DNA from: Alectoria sarmentosa
Taxonomy: Eukaryota; Ascomycota; Lecanoromycetes; Lecanorales; Parmeliaceae
NCBI GenBank assembly: GCA_009733775.1
Contig: WOGZ01000276.1
Coordinates: 1-44,268, forward strand
Direction of reading: 5' to 3'
DNA: 44,268 nucleotides
Shown: positions 1 through 11,825 of the stretch, in pieces
Numbering within the stretch: position 1 is the stretch's first letter
Layout: every line of letters begins with the position of its first letter
Program-made: the position numbers and the translations under genes
Notes under the pieces: generated by a model
Told to the model about the DNA's origin: nothing
Database searches by the model: none
Seen by the model: the letters and a program-made list of their open reading frames with translations, nothing else

Positions 1-186
1 TTTTATATTTTTAATAAAATTAACTTCTTTTTGATATTATATTTTTTTAACATTATTCAATTAAGTTTAACGTATTTTAATAAAGATATTTATTCTTATA
101 TAAAAAAAATTATGTATATATTTTCTTTTCATTTAATTGTTTTATTTAATATATTTATATAATAAAACTTTATATTGATTTTAATA
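1..186 (+). repeat. 5' LTR of the Gypsy element (left-truncated by window)
   Basis: Aligns by eye with 7027-7227, with mostly C/T and G/A differences. It ends in TTTTAATA, which corresponds to TTTTAACA at the right copy, i.e. a terminal CA changed to TA. About 15 bp of the LTR start lie before the window. Confidence 0.75.
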
Positions 187-3100
187 TAATAATTAAATTA
201 TTTCATTCACTTTATTCGTATTAATTAACGAATTTAAAAAATCGGGTTAATAAAGATTTTATCAAAATATAAAAATTATTGAAATATCGTATTTTTGAAT
301 TAAATTATTTATGATAATTGAAATTCGAATAATTCGCATCGAGATAACGATTCGTTTCGTTAATAATAACGAATATAAAAAAGATATTAAAATATTCGTT
401 TAATTAGCGAATCAAAAGAAATAATTATTTATTATTTTTATATAATTCAAATTAAGATAACATTAATTATATCGTTTAAAAGATTATTATCAAAGATATT
501 TAAATATTTTATAACATTATCATCGAACAAGAAATCACGATTTTATAACTTTTCAAAATCGATTTTTTTCATTTCGCATTATTAAGTTTTCTCGCACGAA
601 ATCGATAACGATATAATAAATACTATTTGCATAAATAACGAAATTGAAAAACGTGATTTAATTAATATACTATTTTTAAGAAATTTCGATAAACGAATAA
701 ACGATTGAATAACATTTTTACATAATCTTTTAAAAACAAAATTAAATTTTTTTGTTATATAAGAAATTGTTAAATACATCAAATGAGAAATATTTATATT
801 TCTCTTTATTATAATACTTTTTAATATTACTTTTATCGAAGTATTTTAATATTTCTTTATTTTCTTTTCAAAAAATCTTTTTTCTTATCGAAATATTTTT
901 CAATCATATACAAAATGCCTCGACTCAATCGTATAAAATAAAATAACTTAATAATAAATTTTTTGATTTAAATAAATGATTATGACGTTATTTTATTATT
1001 AGATTTTTTTGAAAAGAAAGTTATTAACATCGATATCGCATAAAACATCGTTAACATGATACAATTTTAAATCTATTAAAAAAAATCTATTAATATTTAA
1101 AAGATAATTAAAAACATTTATGTCGAACGTAATGCACTTAGATAATTTGTAATATAATACAAAAAATTGCAAAATAATAATAATTTATTTTATAGTTAAT
1201 GCAATATGATTATTATCGACAAAGACTTTTATATTAAAAATTTCAAAGATTCGACTTTTAAAAAAGTAAATTATTTAAATTATTTAACTTTTTCATTTTT
1301 AGAAATGAAAAAAATCTTATATAAAACGATTAATTTTTCAAAATAAATTACAAATTCATTATTAATCACGATTGAAATATTATAATTAAATTTAAATTAG
1401 TTTATATTATTTTTAAATTGAAAGAAAAAACTTCGAAATAATCGATAAAAAGTCGATTAAAAAATTATTTAAACTTATATAAGTTTTATAAAAAGATAAT
1501 GAACGATTTAATCGAGATTTATGAAAACTTAAATCGATAAAACAATATTAAATAACAATATAATTTACTTTAATAAAATAATATACCTTTTATAAAACTT
1601 TACGTCGATTTTATTCGTTTTAATTAAATTATTAATAAAGACAAAAACAATACAATACGACATTTACGTTTAAAGATTCGTAGAAATTTAAAAAAGAATT
1701 TAAACGCATATAAAGATTTTAACGAATTAACATTTACTAAAAAATATTTATGAATATTAAATAACATTTAACGTGTTAAATGTAAAAAAGATTTAAAGTA
1801 TTCACATTTAAAATTGCATTTTTAATAAACAAGTCGATTATATTAATCACAATTAAAATTTATATCATAATAATATTTATAATATTTATTATATCAATTT
1901 TATTTATAAAAGTTAAAATCGAAATCGATGTTAAAATTTTTATATATTATAATTGCAATTAAATTAAACATATTAAATGTGATTGTTTTTAATCGAATAA
2001 AGAAATTATTTAAATGTATATTATGAAAATGAATAATAATAATAACGATGATTTATAAAAATCTTTAAATAATTCGAAAAAAGATTTTTTTTTTTCAAAA
2101 TTACGATAAAGGATAATAAAGACGTATATTTAGCGAATATTTTAAATAATTTTTTAATACGACAATTTTTTCGAATAACAATTACGTTATTATTAAAAAA
2201 TCGATAAATGAAATTTACGAATTTTTCATAAATTGCGAATGCATTAAAATTTACATTATTATTAATAAGATTTTCGTTTTTGAAATATATAAACGTTTAT
2301 AAATCGAGTTTTATTTTCTTTTTATAAATTCAAATTATTAAAAAAAAATGTTTAAATAATTTATCACTTATTATTTTTTATTTATTTTAAACGTATACGA
2401 TTATAAAAAAAACTTTTATTTTATTTTTATCGCTTTATTAAAATAATACGATTTGATTTTCGAAAAATTATAAATAAATAAATATAAAATCGTTCTCGAT
2501 ATGTTTAAAGATAAGATATTATTTATATTTAAACGATGTAAATATAACGATAATAAAATATTAGCATTTAAGAATTTATTATTTTTATTAAAAATATTAT
2601 TTATTATCATTATACGATCTTTTAAATTTATTATTAGAAATGAAATAAACGAAAATAATTTCGATTTCGATATAAATTATTTTAAAAACATTTTAAATAA
2701 AAAAAGATTAATATTAATATTTTAGACACTTAAAAAAATTAAAAAGTTTAATTTTATCGACATTATTAAAATTGACGCATTAATTTATTATTATTTAATT
2801 TAAATTAAAAAAAATAAACTCTTTTCTTTAATGATGAATAAAATTTACGATATTTTTAATAATTTTTTCGAGATTATATTATAATTGTAACGAGATAATC
2901 GCATATTAATTAATAAATCATATTTATACGATTTTGAAATTAAATATAAATTTTTTTATAAATTTTATATATCAAAAAAAGCTTAAATTGATAATGTTAA
3001 GATTTTCATTTTATAATTTTTTTTATCATTCTTTTTATAAATTATTATAATTATGCAAATGTTTTCGATAAATCATAAATAAATATATTATTTTCACATC

Positions 3101-3189
3101 GTTTTTATGATTATAAATTAAAAGTCGTTAAAAAATAAACGAAAATGCATTATTTAAATATCGAATTCATTTAATACTAAATTATAAAT
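187..3189 (+). other. Gypsy 5' internal region (gag/protease expected), no recognisable frame
   Basis: By position this should hold the primer-binding site, gag and protease. I could not recognise a capsid, CCHC knuckle or DSG/DTG protease motif. A 74-codon open frame at 2501-2725 (+) and an antisense one at 2416-2610 are Ile/Leu/Lys/Asn-rich and look like chance openings in AT-rich DNA. The stretch is heavily RIP-altered. Confidence 0.45.
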
Positions 3190-3640
3190 GCGAACAAATC
3201 AAGAAATGTTTAAACGAACATTTTAGAAAAAAAAATATCGTATTTAATTATGCTTTATTTTATTTATTTTTCTTATTTATTAAGAAATTAAATAGAGATT
3301 TACGTTTTTATATAAACTATTAAAAATTAAACGTTATTATTAAAAAAGAAATCGATATACTATTTTATTAATAAATGAGATCTTGATAAAAATATAAAAT
3401 TATAAATAATTTATACAATTTAATATTATTACTACTTTTAATAAACTTCAAATATATTTAAACAATAAAAACTTTGTTATATTTGTTACATTTTTTGAAA
3501 TATATAAATATTAAATGCTTTTATTTAAATTAATAAATAGTTTTCTTATTTATTAATAATATATAAACGATATTTTTTTCGAATATTTGAATAATTTGTG
3601 ATAAGCATATTTAAATAATATTTTCACTTATAATAAAATT
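3190..3640 (+). pseudogene. Gypsy reverse transcriptase remnant
   Basis: Conceptual translation from 3190 gives a frame with RT family landmarks: an ILEKKNI segment, then a stretch matching the FVKKKDGSLRFCVDYRKLN block (here IKKLNRDLRF followed by INY-KLN), and further on segments placed like the PFGLTNAP and YINDIL blocks, before a degenerate YLDD-like site near 3620. Several stops lie where Trp or Gln is expected (TGA/TAA), as RIP produces. In the living family this domain copies the element RNA into cDNA. The YLDD box is not intact, so the copy is dead. Domain identity rests on motif order, not a database search. Confidence 0.78.
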
Positions 3641-4039
3641 AAAAAAAAAAAAACACGTTTAATATATTCGATTATTTTTTTAAAAATATAAGAGATCGAT
3701 TTATAAATAAACATTTTTAAATTTGAATTTCATATTTAAAAAATTAAATTCTTAAATTTATTAATATTTATCGATAAATTATGAATAAATTTGATTAAAA
3801 TATAAATCGTCGTCAATTGAATAAAATTTACAAATTTACAAAAAATACAAATCTTTATCAACTTTTATAATTTTTATAAAAGATTTATAAAAGATTTCTC
3901 GAAAATAATTAAATTAAGAATTCGCTTAATAAAAAAACGTCATTTTCGAATAATTATTCGTTTATTAAAAAGCTTTTATTTAATTGAAAATTAACGTTAT
4001 ATAAGCTTTTACTTTGCGGCATTTCGATAAATTCAAAAA

Positions 4040-4420
4040 GATAATTTTAAAAACGAATTTTTTCGATTATGTTAACGAAAAAATATTATCATAATATAAT
4101 AATGAAAAAATATTATATTCAGTAATCTTTTATAATAAAAATCTGATTTCGATCGAATGCAATTATCAAATTTACGATAAAAAATTATTCGTTATTATTC
4201 GATATTTAAAACATTAACGATTTAAATTAAAATGTATCGATATTTCGATTAAGATATTTACGAATTATAAAAAATTTATATACTTTATTAAAGAACGTAA
4301 CTTGAATTATCGTTAAATTAAATATTTCGATATATTTTTTGAATATAACATCAAAATCATTTATCGTTCGAGATTATAAAATATTAAAATTAATATTTTT
4401 ATTCGAATAATTAAATGCAA
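4040..4420 (+). pseudogene. Gypsy RNase H remnant
   Basis: The + strand frame reads an LSQY-like motif near 4090, then ECNYQIYDKKL near 4155 (family pattern CNYEIYDKELLAI), a TNYK-type segment, and near 4325 YFDIFFEYNIKIIYRSR (family pattern FEIVYRPGKQN). This is the RNase H domain that degrades the RNA strand of the RNA/DNA hybrid and follows RT in Gypsy Pol. Two stops replace Gln or Trp codons. It lies about 400 bp after the RT motifs and 230 bp before the integrase zinc-binding Cys pair, normal Gypsy spacing. Confidence 0.85.
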
Positions 4421-5091
4421 ATTTATCGATTTTATGAATAAACGACTTTAATATACGCGAAACAATTATTAATGATAAAAAAAATTAAGAAATATTATAT
4501 TCAATAAATGCGTTATTACGAACGATGTTTTTTATCACAAAAATCGCTTATAAATATTTAAATTAATGTATACGATTATCATTTAAAAAAATACACGATT
4601 AACTTATATATAATTATTTAAAAATCGTTTATATATATAAATTATTTAAATGAAAATATTATTAAAGAGATATGAAAATAACAATTGTTATATATATTAA
4701 CAATTGTTACATTTGCAAAAAAATTAAAGCTCTCAAATATCGTAAACATAATTTATTATAATTATTTTCAATTTTATAAAAACGTTAATAAAACATTTTT
4801 ATAAACTTTATCGTCGATTTTTTATTATTAAAAGATTATAACGTTATATAAATCATAATTAATTATTTAATTAAAAAGCGTTATTATATATTATATACGA
4901 TGAAAGATAATAATATATTTATTAAAAACATTATTAAAATATTTATTAAAAAAGTTTTTCGTATATACGAATTATTTATATTAATAATGTTCGATCGAAA
5001 TTTACAGTTCGTTATTATAATATGAAAATCTTTTTATAAAAGATTTATTATTGAAATTAAATTATTTACGATCTTTTGTTTTAAAACAAAT

Positions 5092-5237
5092 TGTCACGGA
5101 GTGACCTCGAGGGAATAAATTTATTCGAGAATTTCGCTGGCCGCTAGATTAAAAGATCAAATTTCACATTGCTCAAGTGTGATCCTATTTTACTACTTAA
5201 AGTTTAAACGTAAACGCGTCAGGTTGAAATCATAACA
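5092..5237 (-). repeat. LTR (left copy) of the miniature LTR element
   Basis: Starts TGTCACGG and ends AATCATAACA. It shares with 5373-5518 long runs such as TTAAAAGATCAAATTTCACA. Differences are almost all C to T or G to A in the right copy. Confidence 0.85.
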
Positions 5238-5372
5238 CTATTCTTCTCTTAAGTAAATTCTGTTCGCGAAACCAGTTTCATAAGTAATCGCCCCCACCCA
5301 TTGCAGATATAAACTTAAAATTCTCGCCGACAAAATCGAACTCAGAATCTTAAATCTTTTAATGTGAAATTA

Positions 5373-5518
5373 CATCACGAAGTAATCTCGAGAAAATAGG
5401 TTTATTCGAGAATTTCGTTAATCGTTAAATTAAAAGATCAAATTTCACACTGCTCAAATGTGATCCTATTTTATTACTTAAAGTTTAAACTTAAACGCGT
5501 TAAACTGAAATCATGACA
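5373..5518 (-). repeat. LTR (right copy) of the miniature LTR element
   Basis: Same length (146 bp) as the left copy; ends AATCATGACA directly before the second CAAAT. Its first two bases read CA rather than TG, so the terminal dinucleotide has been altered or the exact edge is off by a base or two. Confidence 0.8.
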
Positions 5519-6060
5519 CAAATAAATAAACGAAACGAAATAATTAAAATTTAAAACGTTATTTATAAATTTATTGCAATTATATATAAAACGATTAAAT
5601 TAAATAAATATTTATAATCGAATTTATTAATAATAATAATGTTTCAATCTTTATAAATATATTTCTTTTTTATGCGAATATAGATTTTCATTTTTATATA
5701 AGTTTTAATTTTAATAATATAAATTACATTATTATTCGAAAACGTTTTAATGTTATAAAAATAAAAATAATTATCGATTATATATTAAACGTTTTCGTTT
5801 ATATACGCGACACTTTAAATAAAATATAATTATGATAATCGAACAAGTTAATTATTATAAAAAAGATATAACGTTTAAAAAAACGATATCGTCTTTTTTA
5901 ACAATAAAATCATCGTTATTAATAACTTGTTAAAGAAATTAAACGATAAAATGTTCGATTCATTTAAAATTATATTCGTTATTAAAAAAATTTACAATTT
6001 GAAACTATTTAAATCATAAAGATTTATAACGTTTTTTATTTTAAATTTTTAAATTTCGTT

Positions 6061-7026
6061 ATTATTAATTCATTATTTGATTAAAAGAATTCTTTTTTTA
6101 AAATTATCATCGTCAAAAATAAAAATAATTGAATAATTGAAAATATATTAAATTTTAAAAGATTATAAAATTAAATAAAAAGATGTTAATAAAGATTTTA
6201 AGTAATATAATATTAATAAAAACGAATTCGATAATGTAAAAAACGTAATAAAAGACTTTTATAAAAAATATTTAAATAAATTACGATAAAATAATTATAT
6301 ATTATTCGATTAAATTAATTATTAAATTATAAAAAGATTTTTTTTTTTTTTTTTATCATTGTCACATCGAATAATGAAATATATATAAACATTTTCGATT
6401 TATTAATTATCGTGCGATGCGTTTTTATATCATTTTTTCAATAACAAAATTAATCGAGATCGACGACGACGATATATAAATTCAAGATTTAAACGAATAT
6501 GCGATTCTCGTTATTCACATTATAAATAATTTTCGAAGATTCTTAATAACGTTTTAAGATTTCGCTATCGTCGTTATTAATTTTATTCGATATTATATAT
6601 ATAATAATTTATAAAAAAAAATTAAAGACATTATTAAAATATATACGATTTTAAATAGAATTTAACGTCTGCGATTCGATTCGATTCGAGAAATTTTATT
6701 CAATTATATTATTTGATTTTTGCGATCTTTTCTCCGCTCAAAATATCGAATATTAAATAACATTAAACATTTAAATGCTTCGACGACGATTATAACGTTA
6801 ATTTTTCATTAAATAACGTTATTTTTAAACGTTTAAAATAAAAATATATTATAATATCGATAATGTTATTAACAAATTTCTCGCGATATATTATTATCGT
6901 TATTATTATCAATTTTTTTCAATTGAAAATAATCATTAACTAAAGATTTCGAAGATATAAGATAAATTATAAACATATTTTTTCGATCTTTATAGCGTTG
7001 AAACATCGTTTTTTTAAAAGAAAAGA
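6061..7026 (+). other. Gypsy 3' internal region with candidate polypurine tract
   Basis: Follows the integrase C-terminal sequence. I could not recognise a chromodomain, though one would be expected here in many fungal Gypsy elements. The purine-rich AAAAGAAAAGA at about 7016-7026 directly precedes the right LTR and is a good polypurine-tract candidate, supporting + orientation. A run of 16-18 T lies near 6335-6356. Confidence 0.45.
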
Positions 7027-7227
7027 TAATATTATAAGCGTATCTTACATTTTTAATAAAATTGAATTTTCTTTAATATTATATTGTTTTAACATTATTC
7101 AGTTAAGCTTAACGTGTTTTAATAAAAGTATTTATTTTCATATAAGAGTTTTTTTTTAATATTTTCTTTTCACTTAATTGTCTTATTTAATACACTCGTA
7201 TAATATAACTTTATATCGATTTTAACA
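7027..7227 (+). repeat. 3' LTR of the Gypsy element
   Basis: 201 bp, direct repeat of 1-186, preceded by a polypurine-like tract and ending TTTTAACA. The start (TAATATTATAAG, TG expected) is inferred from the purine tract because the left LTR lacks its beginning. Confidence 0.7.
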
Positions 7228-9235
7228 CTTAATTATAAACGACTTAACAAAATTATGTTTAACGACATCTTTTTATCGACGAGATAAAATATTAGAAACA
7301 TTATATTACAATAATAAATTATTGTTTAAATTATTTTATTTTATTATCTTTTATATAATCGAAAAAAACGTATCTTTAACGAGAATTTATTTTGCTTAAT
7401 ATTTATCTTATTTAATTATTTCAATTATCAATAATTAAAATGTATTATATTTTTATAATGTTTAATGTACTCTTATAATACTCGATAACTTTCAAATAAA
7501 TTCGTTAAAAATTATTATTTTATCAACGTTCGCTATTTTCTTTTTTTCGAATTTTATATTAATGTTTATTATTTTCTTCTTTTCGTTGTTCTCAAATTCG
7601 ATAATTTTTATTTATTTATATTTTAAAAAAATTATTTTATTTGAAAATTATATATATATTGAATATTAATAAATAGTAATAATTTATTCGCGTTAATAAC
7701 GTAAATTATATAATAGCGCTTACTTACTTAATTGTAAATAATGTTACGTTATTTAAAACGTATATTAATATTTATTATTAACAATTTTTCGTTATTATTC
7801 GATAATTTAAAATATATCGTTAATTGAAAATCGATAAAGAATTAATAAAGAGTTAATAAACACTTAATAAAAAGTTGATTTTAAATAATTTACAATTAAT
7901 TATAGATTATATTATCATTAATTTAAAAAATAAATATTACGATAATATTCGTATTTTTAAAAAGAGTTTTTATGTTCGATAAAAATATAAAGTTATATAT
8001 ATTAATTTTTTATATAAAATTCTCGAAAAAATCGAAAAATCGAAAAATAAATTATGTAACGTTAATATTTCGTAAAATATACGTTAAACGAAATATTCGC
8101 TTTAATGCGAATCTTATTATACTTGATATATAATTTGAAAATTATCGATTAAATATATATTAATTGTAAATATATGATAATATAGCATTTTTATAAATAA
8201 ATAGTTAATAATTAATTAATTGAAAGTTGATAAAAAGTCGATTTTAATATAAAATTAATGTTATTAACATGTTTCATTTTCAAGTCGCGTGTTTCCTTCA
8301 AAGTAATTAATAAAATAATTTATACGCTTTTAATTTAAAAGCGTAAAAAAAGAGCGACGTAATAAATAATTATATTAAGCGTGGCGAAAGACTCATTTAT
8401 CGAATATTTATATTTTCAATCAAATTAAATTAAATTATTATTTATTCGATTAAAGATTAACGATTAAAGTTTAATAGTATAATAAAATTAATTAATATAT
8501 AATCTTAAATCGATTAAACGAGAATCGTCGATTTATATCGCATTTTTTCGAGATTTTACGTCGTTTCGATATAATTTCGATATTAAATTCAATAATTAAA
8601 TATGTTTATTTCGATACGAAAATGATTTTTTTCTTTTTTTTTCTTTAAATAATTGAATGTTGTGTTTAAGCAAATTGTTTCTAAAATTGTTTTTACGCTT
8701 TCGCCAAACCGATTTATATATATCTTTTAAGTCTAAATCATCGTTTTCGTTATTAAAATTTTATTTTAAAACTCGTTTTTTTATGAAAATTGTTTATTTA
8801 ACAACATTGTTTTCGTATAACATTAATGTTTTCATTGATGTTTATTATTATATAATAAAATATAACATCGAGTTCGTTTCGCTCGACGAGCTTAGTTTTT
8901 TCAATTGAAATTATTTATTTAATAACGTTTTTTCGTTGAACAGTTTCTCATTTATATTTAACATTTTATAATAAAATTGTTTAACGCGTTTCAATATACG
9001 CAAATAAAGAAATTTGTCGTATAAATTATTTATTATAAATGTATATAATTTTTCGATATAAGCGAGTAAAGAATATTATTATATTAATTAAAATTTATTA
9101 TAAGCGCATATAAGTTTTCGATTTCGATTATAAATGTTTATTTTTACTCGACGAGCTTAATAAGCGTTTTTATATTATAAAAAATTTCGATTTTTTCGAT
9201 CTTAATATATGTTTTGTTATTACGTTCGTAAAATA
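7228..9235. other. Unassigned AT-rich stretch, no recognisable gene
   Basis: No transposon protein could be read on either strand. Small features: a near-perfect palindrome around 8325-8346 (ACGCTTTTAA / TTTAAAAGCGT), the motif CTCGACGAGCTTA at about 8883 and again at about 9149, and an 83-codon open frame at 8657-8908 (+). That frame is Phe/Leu/Ile/Tyr-rich and has no recognised domain. The most likely content is older transposon or host spacer DNA degraded beyond recognition. Confidence 0.4.
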
Positions 9236-9312
9236 TAAATATATTAAAATATGAAGTAAAACACTTAATTGTATTACTTATGAAAACATAATATATAAGA
9301 TACTTAATTATA
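9236..9312 (-). repeat. Tandem partial copies of the Copia LTR edge
   Basis: Immediately left of the LTR at 9313, the outer edge of that LTR (ATATGA-AAAACACTTA-TTGTATTACT) occurs about two more times in tandem, in roughly 35-bp units (near 9246-9279 and 9280-9312). They may be remnants of slippage or nested insertions at the LTR end. Confidence 0.5.
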
Positions 9313-9437
9313 TGTGAAAATATGATATAAAACACTTAGTTGTATTACTTTAAGAGTGCTACGAAGGAAAGTGCGACTTATATTACGGGCGCATGCGCCC
9401 GTGTCACGTGACCTATCACGTGACCTGAATTTCGACA
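9313..9437 (-). repeat. 3' LTR (125 bp) of a - strand Copia element
   Basis: Reads TGTGAAAATATG...TTTCGACA on the + strand, so TG...CA in both orientations. The same 125-bp unit is found at 20507-20631, 35808-35932 and (reversed) 39905-40029. It contains a 14-bp palindrome GGGCGCATGCGCCC (near 9389) and a duplicated CACGTGACC box. The flanking 5 bp on the left (TTATA) do not match any right flank found, so the partner boundary is uncertain. Confidence 0.82.
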
Positions 9438-10030
9438 TTTCCCTTCGCACGTATACTCTTAAAATGATCGAACGTCGGATAAGTAAAGTGAATCGAATGT
9501 CGGGTAATTACAATGAGCTTAGCGTCGGATAATTAATGTGAAATCACCTTTATGCACCTCCCCTACCTTCTATGCGTCTCATAAAAATCCGAATTTCAAA
9601 CATAAGATTCGAAACTCGCGATGTTTAAAACCGAATAAAAACAATGAAAATCCGAAAAAAGTCGAAATTTGAAAACGATTATATTCTTTTAAATATATTC
9701 GTTATAATGTTATATAGAAAAAATTTCACTTTTTGACGAAAAACCGTTTTTTGACAAATTTATTTTCAATTCATCTGATGCACACCAAAAATCGAGCAAC
9801 ATATGATCGATGAATATATGTGAGAATAAATTTTCCGATTGAACGAAATGTTTCGAATTATATATACATGTATGCGATCGATCGTAAGGCCTACGGAGGT
9901 CGTTTTAGAATATTGATACTTGACAATAGTAATTAATAAAATATATATAAATTGTGATCGATACATTGCGATGATGATAATAACGCTTAAAAGCATAAAT
10001 ATAATAATTGAAATAACGCTTAAAAACACC
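9438..10030 (-). other. Copia 3' untranslated region with polypurine tract
   Basis: On the - strand GCGAAGGGAAA abuts the LTR (9438-9448), a typical polypurine tract for plus-strand priming. The following ~590 bp are repeated at 20632-21230 and, with a ~100-bp deletion, at 18915-19381. It is less AT-rich than the coding part. An 87-codon antisense-looking frame at 9766-10029 (-) is in this segment. I see no domain in it and it is broken in the other two copies. Confidence 0.7.
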
Positions 10031-11249
10031 TAATAACACCTAAACGTTATATTATTGAAAAATTCTCGTAAATAATTAAACAAATTTAATAATAACGACT
10101 TTTTAAATAATGATATTGTTTTCAAATTTGAATCGCATATAAATATGAATCTTTTGAATAAATGCTCGCAAAGTTTGTGATTATAAATGTAATAACGATA
10201 AATCAACTTTAAGTTGAATTTTGATAAATCGAAATTTATTCGCAATAAACGTCAAAATTGATAATTGAGATTTTGCGAATAAATTTGATCGATCATTTAA
10301 AATGTGAAAATCAATGAAATCGCTTTTTCGACGATTGAATAATAATATTGAATTGATTTCACGAATAATGATTGTTTTTTTGAAATTGAATAATGATTAC
10401 TCTTTTGAAATCATAATAACGGTTTTTTTAAAATTAATAACGAAAATTCACTTATAAGCGATGCTTCAATTTGATTAATTGACGAAATTTCTCGAATTTG
10501 TTCTTAAAGAGAATTTTAATAAGGTTATTAATTATTTATTAATCGATAAAAACATATTTTAAGACGATATTCTTAATAATGATTTGTTTTTGTATATAAT
10601 AATGTTGAATGTTAATATATTTGATATAAACATAAAATTAAAGGTTTTTAATTAACGTTATAACGTTTTGATTATCGTAATAAATTATTATTGTTTAAAA
10701 GCATTTAACGTTTGAATTGAATTGATTAAGGAATTCGCATAATTAAACCGCCTTTTTAATAATTTGAATTTGATTAATGTATTCGATTTTATAAATTAAA
10801 AACGTTATTGTGAATTGTTATTTAAAGAATTAATTGATTATCGTATTATTTATATCAAAAATATATTCAAAAGTGAAACGTTGAATATTTTAATTGTTTA
10901 TTTAATTAATGTCGATATAATTTATAAAAGATTCAAGATCATTTCGAAATATAAATTATTAATTTTTCGTATGATTAAAATATCGAAAAATGCGTTTGAT
11001 TGCGTTTTAATGAGAGACATTAAAATTCGAATCATATCGAGAGATTATTGAAATTGCGAAAACGATATTTGAGCGTATATTCAATATTGTATATATAAAA
11101 AAATCGACGATAAATTGATAAGCGTGACGAGATTTTTCAATAATTATGAAATCATTTTCGACGATATAAAATTTATCATTAATGATGAAAATTGAAATAA
11201 TCGTTGATTTAATCATATTATGATCGATAAAAAACTTTTCGATATAAAT
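10031..11249 (-). other. Copia RNase H region, not resolved
   Basis: Lies between the RT and the 3' untranslated region on the - strand, where RNase H is expected in Copia Pol. I could not read a convincing RNase H motif through the stops. Open frames at 10030-10245 (-), 10815-11051 (+) and 11007-11216 (-) carry no recognised motif and are probably chance openings. Confidence 0.4.
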
Positions 11250-11825
11250 TGTTTATTTAAGACGTAAGATACAATTAATACGATTTTTTACGATCATTAT
11301 ATCGAGATAATAAATATATAAATTTAAATCGATTATTTCAAATTTTTTATAAAGTTTATTTTTAATCGTTTGAATGTCGATTTTATCGGGATTCGTGAGT
11401 AGAATGTCGTTTATATAAATGATAATGATAATAATGTCATTAATGAACACCGAAAGATTAACAATAATAAGTTTAAAATTTAACTTTTTGAGATACGTTG
11501 CGAGGATATTATATTAGATTTTCGAAAATTATTTTAAATCTTATAACGTTTTTATAAATTTATAAACCTTATTTTTTTTGTTTTTAATTTCAAATCTCGT
11601 GAATTATATTATATAAATTGTTTTTTCGACATCGTCGTATAAAAAAATAATCTTGATATTCATTTATTTAAACTTTTAATTTAAGATTGTCGTAAAAACG
11701 AAAATGATTTTATAATTTATAAATTTGATTATCGAAATGAAATTTTCGTTGAAATCGATTTTTTATTATTATTCGAAATCACGAAATATTCAACGAGTTT
11801 TATATCGAATGATTTCGTCGATAAA
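11250..11825 (-). pseudogene. Copia reverse transcriptase remnant (RVT_2 type)
   Basis: The - strand from about 11825 reads RYKTR-IFRDFE (family RYKARLVARGFEQ), then FNENF, a segment ending QMNIKIIFLYDDV (family MDVKTAFLNGDL), KVYKFIKTL-DLK with stops at Gln/Trp positions (family CKLNKALYGLKQ), and the catalytic box IYINDILL (family YVDDLLL), followed by the DLGPCTYYLG-like segment. The second Asp of the catalytic YVDD pair is kept, while the first is Asn, as G-to-A change would produce. The copy is therefore inactive. The open frame 11253-11450 is the C-terminal part. Residues differ from the RT at 22400-22990, so this is a distinct Copia lineage. Confidence 0.88.

Larger units (their letters stand above)
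5092..5518 (-). mobile_element. Miniature LTR retrotransposon (SMART/TRIM-like), 427 bp
   Basis: Two 146-bp direct repeats (5092-5237 and 5373-5518) flank only 135 bp. The 5-bp target duplication CAAAT is exact at 5087-5091 and 5519-5523. The left copy starts TGTCACGG and ends ATAACA, fitting TG...CA LTR termini. A purine tract appears on the - strand next to the left repeat (complement of CTATTCTTCTCTT at 5238-5250), which suggests a - strand orientation with 5092-5237 as the 3' LTR. There is no coding capacity. Removing the element and one CAAAT restores the reading register of the surrounding Gypsy integrase. The left LTR is less mutated than the right and its G+C is well above its surroundings. 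Confidence 0.85.
4660..6060 (+). pseudogene. Gypsy integrase remnant, split by a miniature LTR element
   Basis: The + frame shows the zinc-binding CxxC pair (codons 4704-4706 and 4713-4715), then the catalytic core. The first catalytic position reads INFIVDF where the family has a (I/M)DF motif, so Asp is now Asn (GAT/GAC to AAT/AAC type). The second Asp is kept in FDRNLQF (codon 4993-4995, family SDRGPQF). The third motif, family HPQTNGQTER, is cut by the 5092-5518 insertion at the CAAAT in the Gln-Thr-Asn codons. Past it the frame continues, with the catalytic Glu changed to Lys. C-terminal sequence can be followed to about 6060 (KLNDKM segment near 5940). Inactive. Confidence 0.87.
1..7227 (+). 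mobile_element. Ty3/Gypsy LTR retrotransposon, RIP-degraded, left end cut by window
   Basis: Bases 1-186 and 7027-7227 are a diverged direct repeat (for example TTTTTAATAAAATT near 8 and 7051, and CTTTATAT near 170 and 7209). They flank about 6.8 kb of internal sequence. Reading the + strand through stops gives, in Gypsy order, reverse transcriptase, RNase H, and an integrase zinc-binding region plus core. This order (RT before integrase) places it in Ty3/Gypsy rather than Copia. Many Trp codons have become stops and no frame is functional. A 427-bp miniature LTR element sits in the integrase. The left target-site duplication is outside the window, so insertion boundaries cannot be confirmed. 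Confidence 0.9.

Noticed and set aside
5320..5365. tRNA or SINE-type B-box (complement of ATCGAACTC) in the miniature LTR element
   Set aside because: No A-box at the right distance and no cloverleaf; the paired LTRs with CAAAT duplications explain the sequence better.
9766..10029. 87-codon - strand frame as a third Copia gene
   Set aside because: It lies in the 3' untranslated region after Pol and is interrupted in the two other copies of that region.
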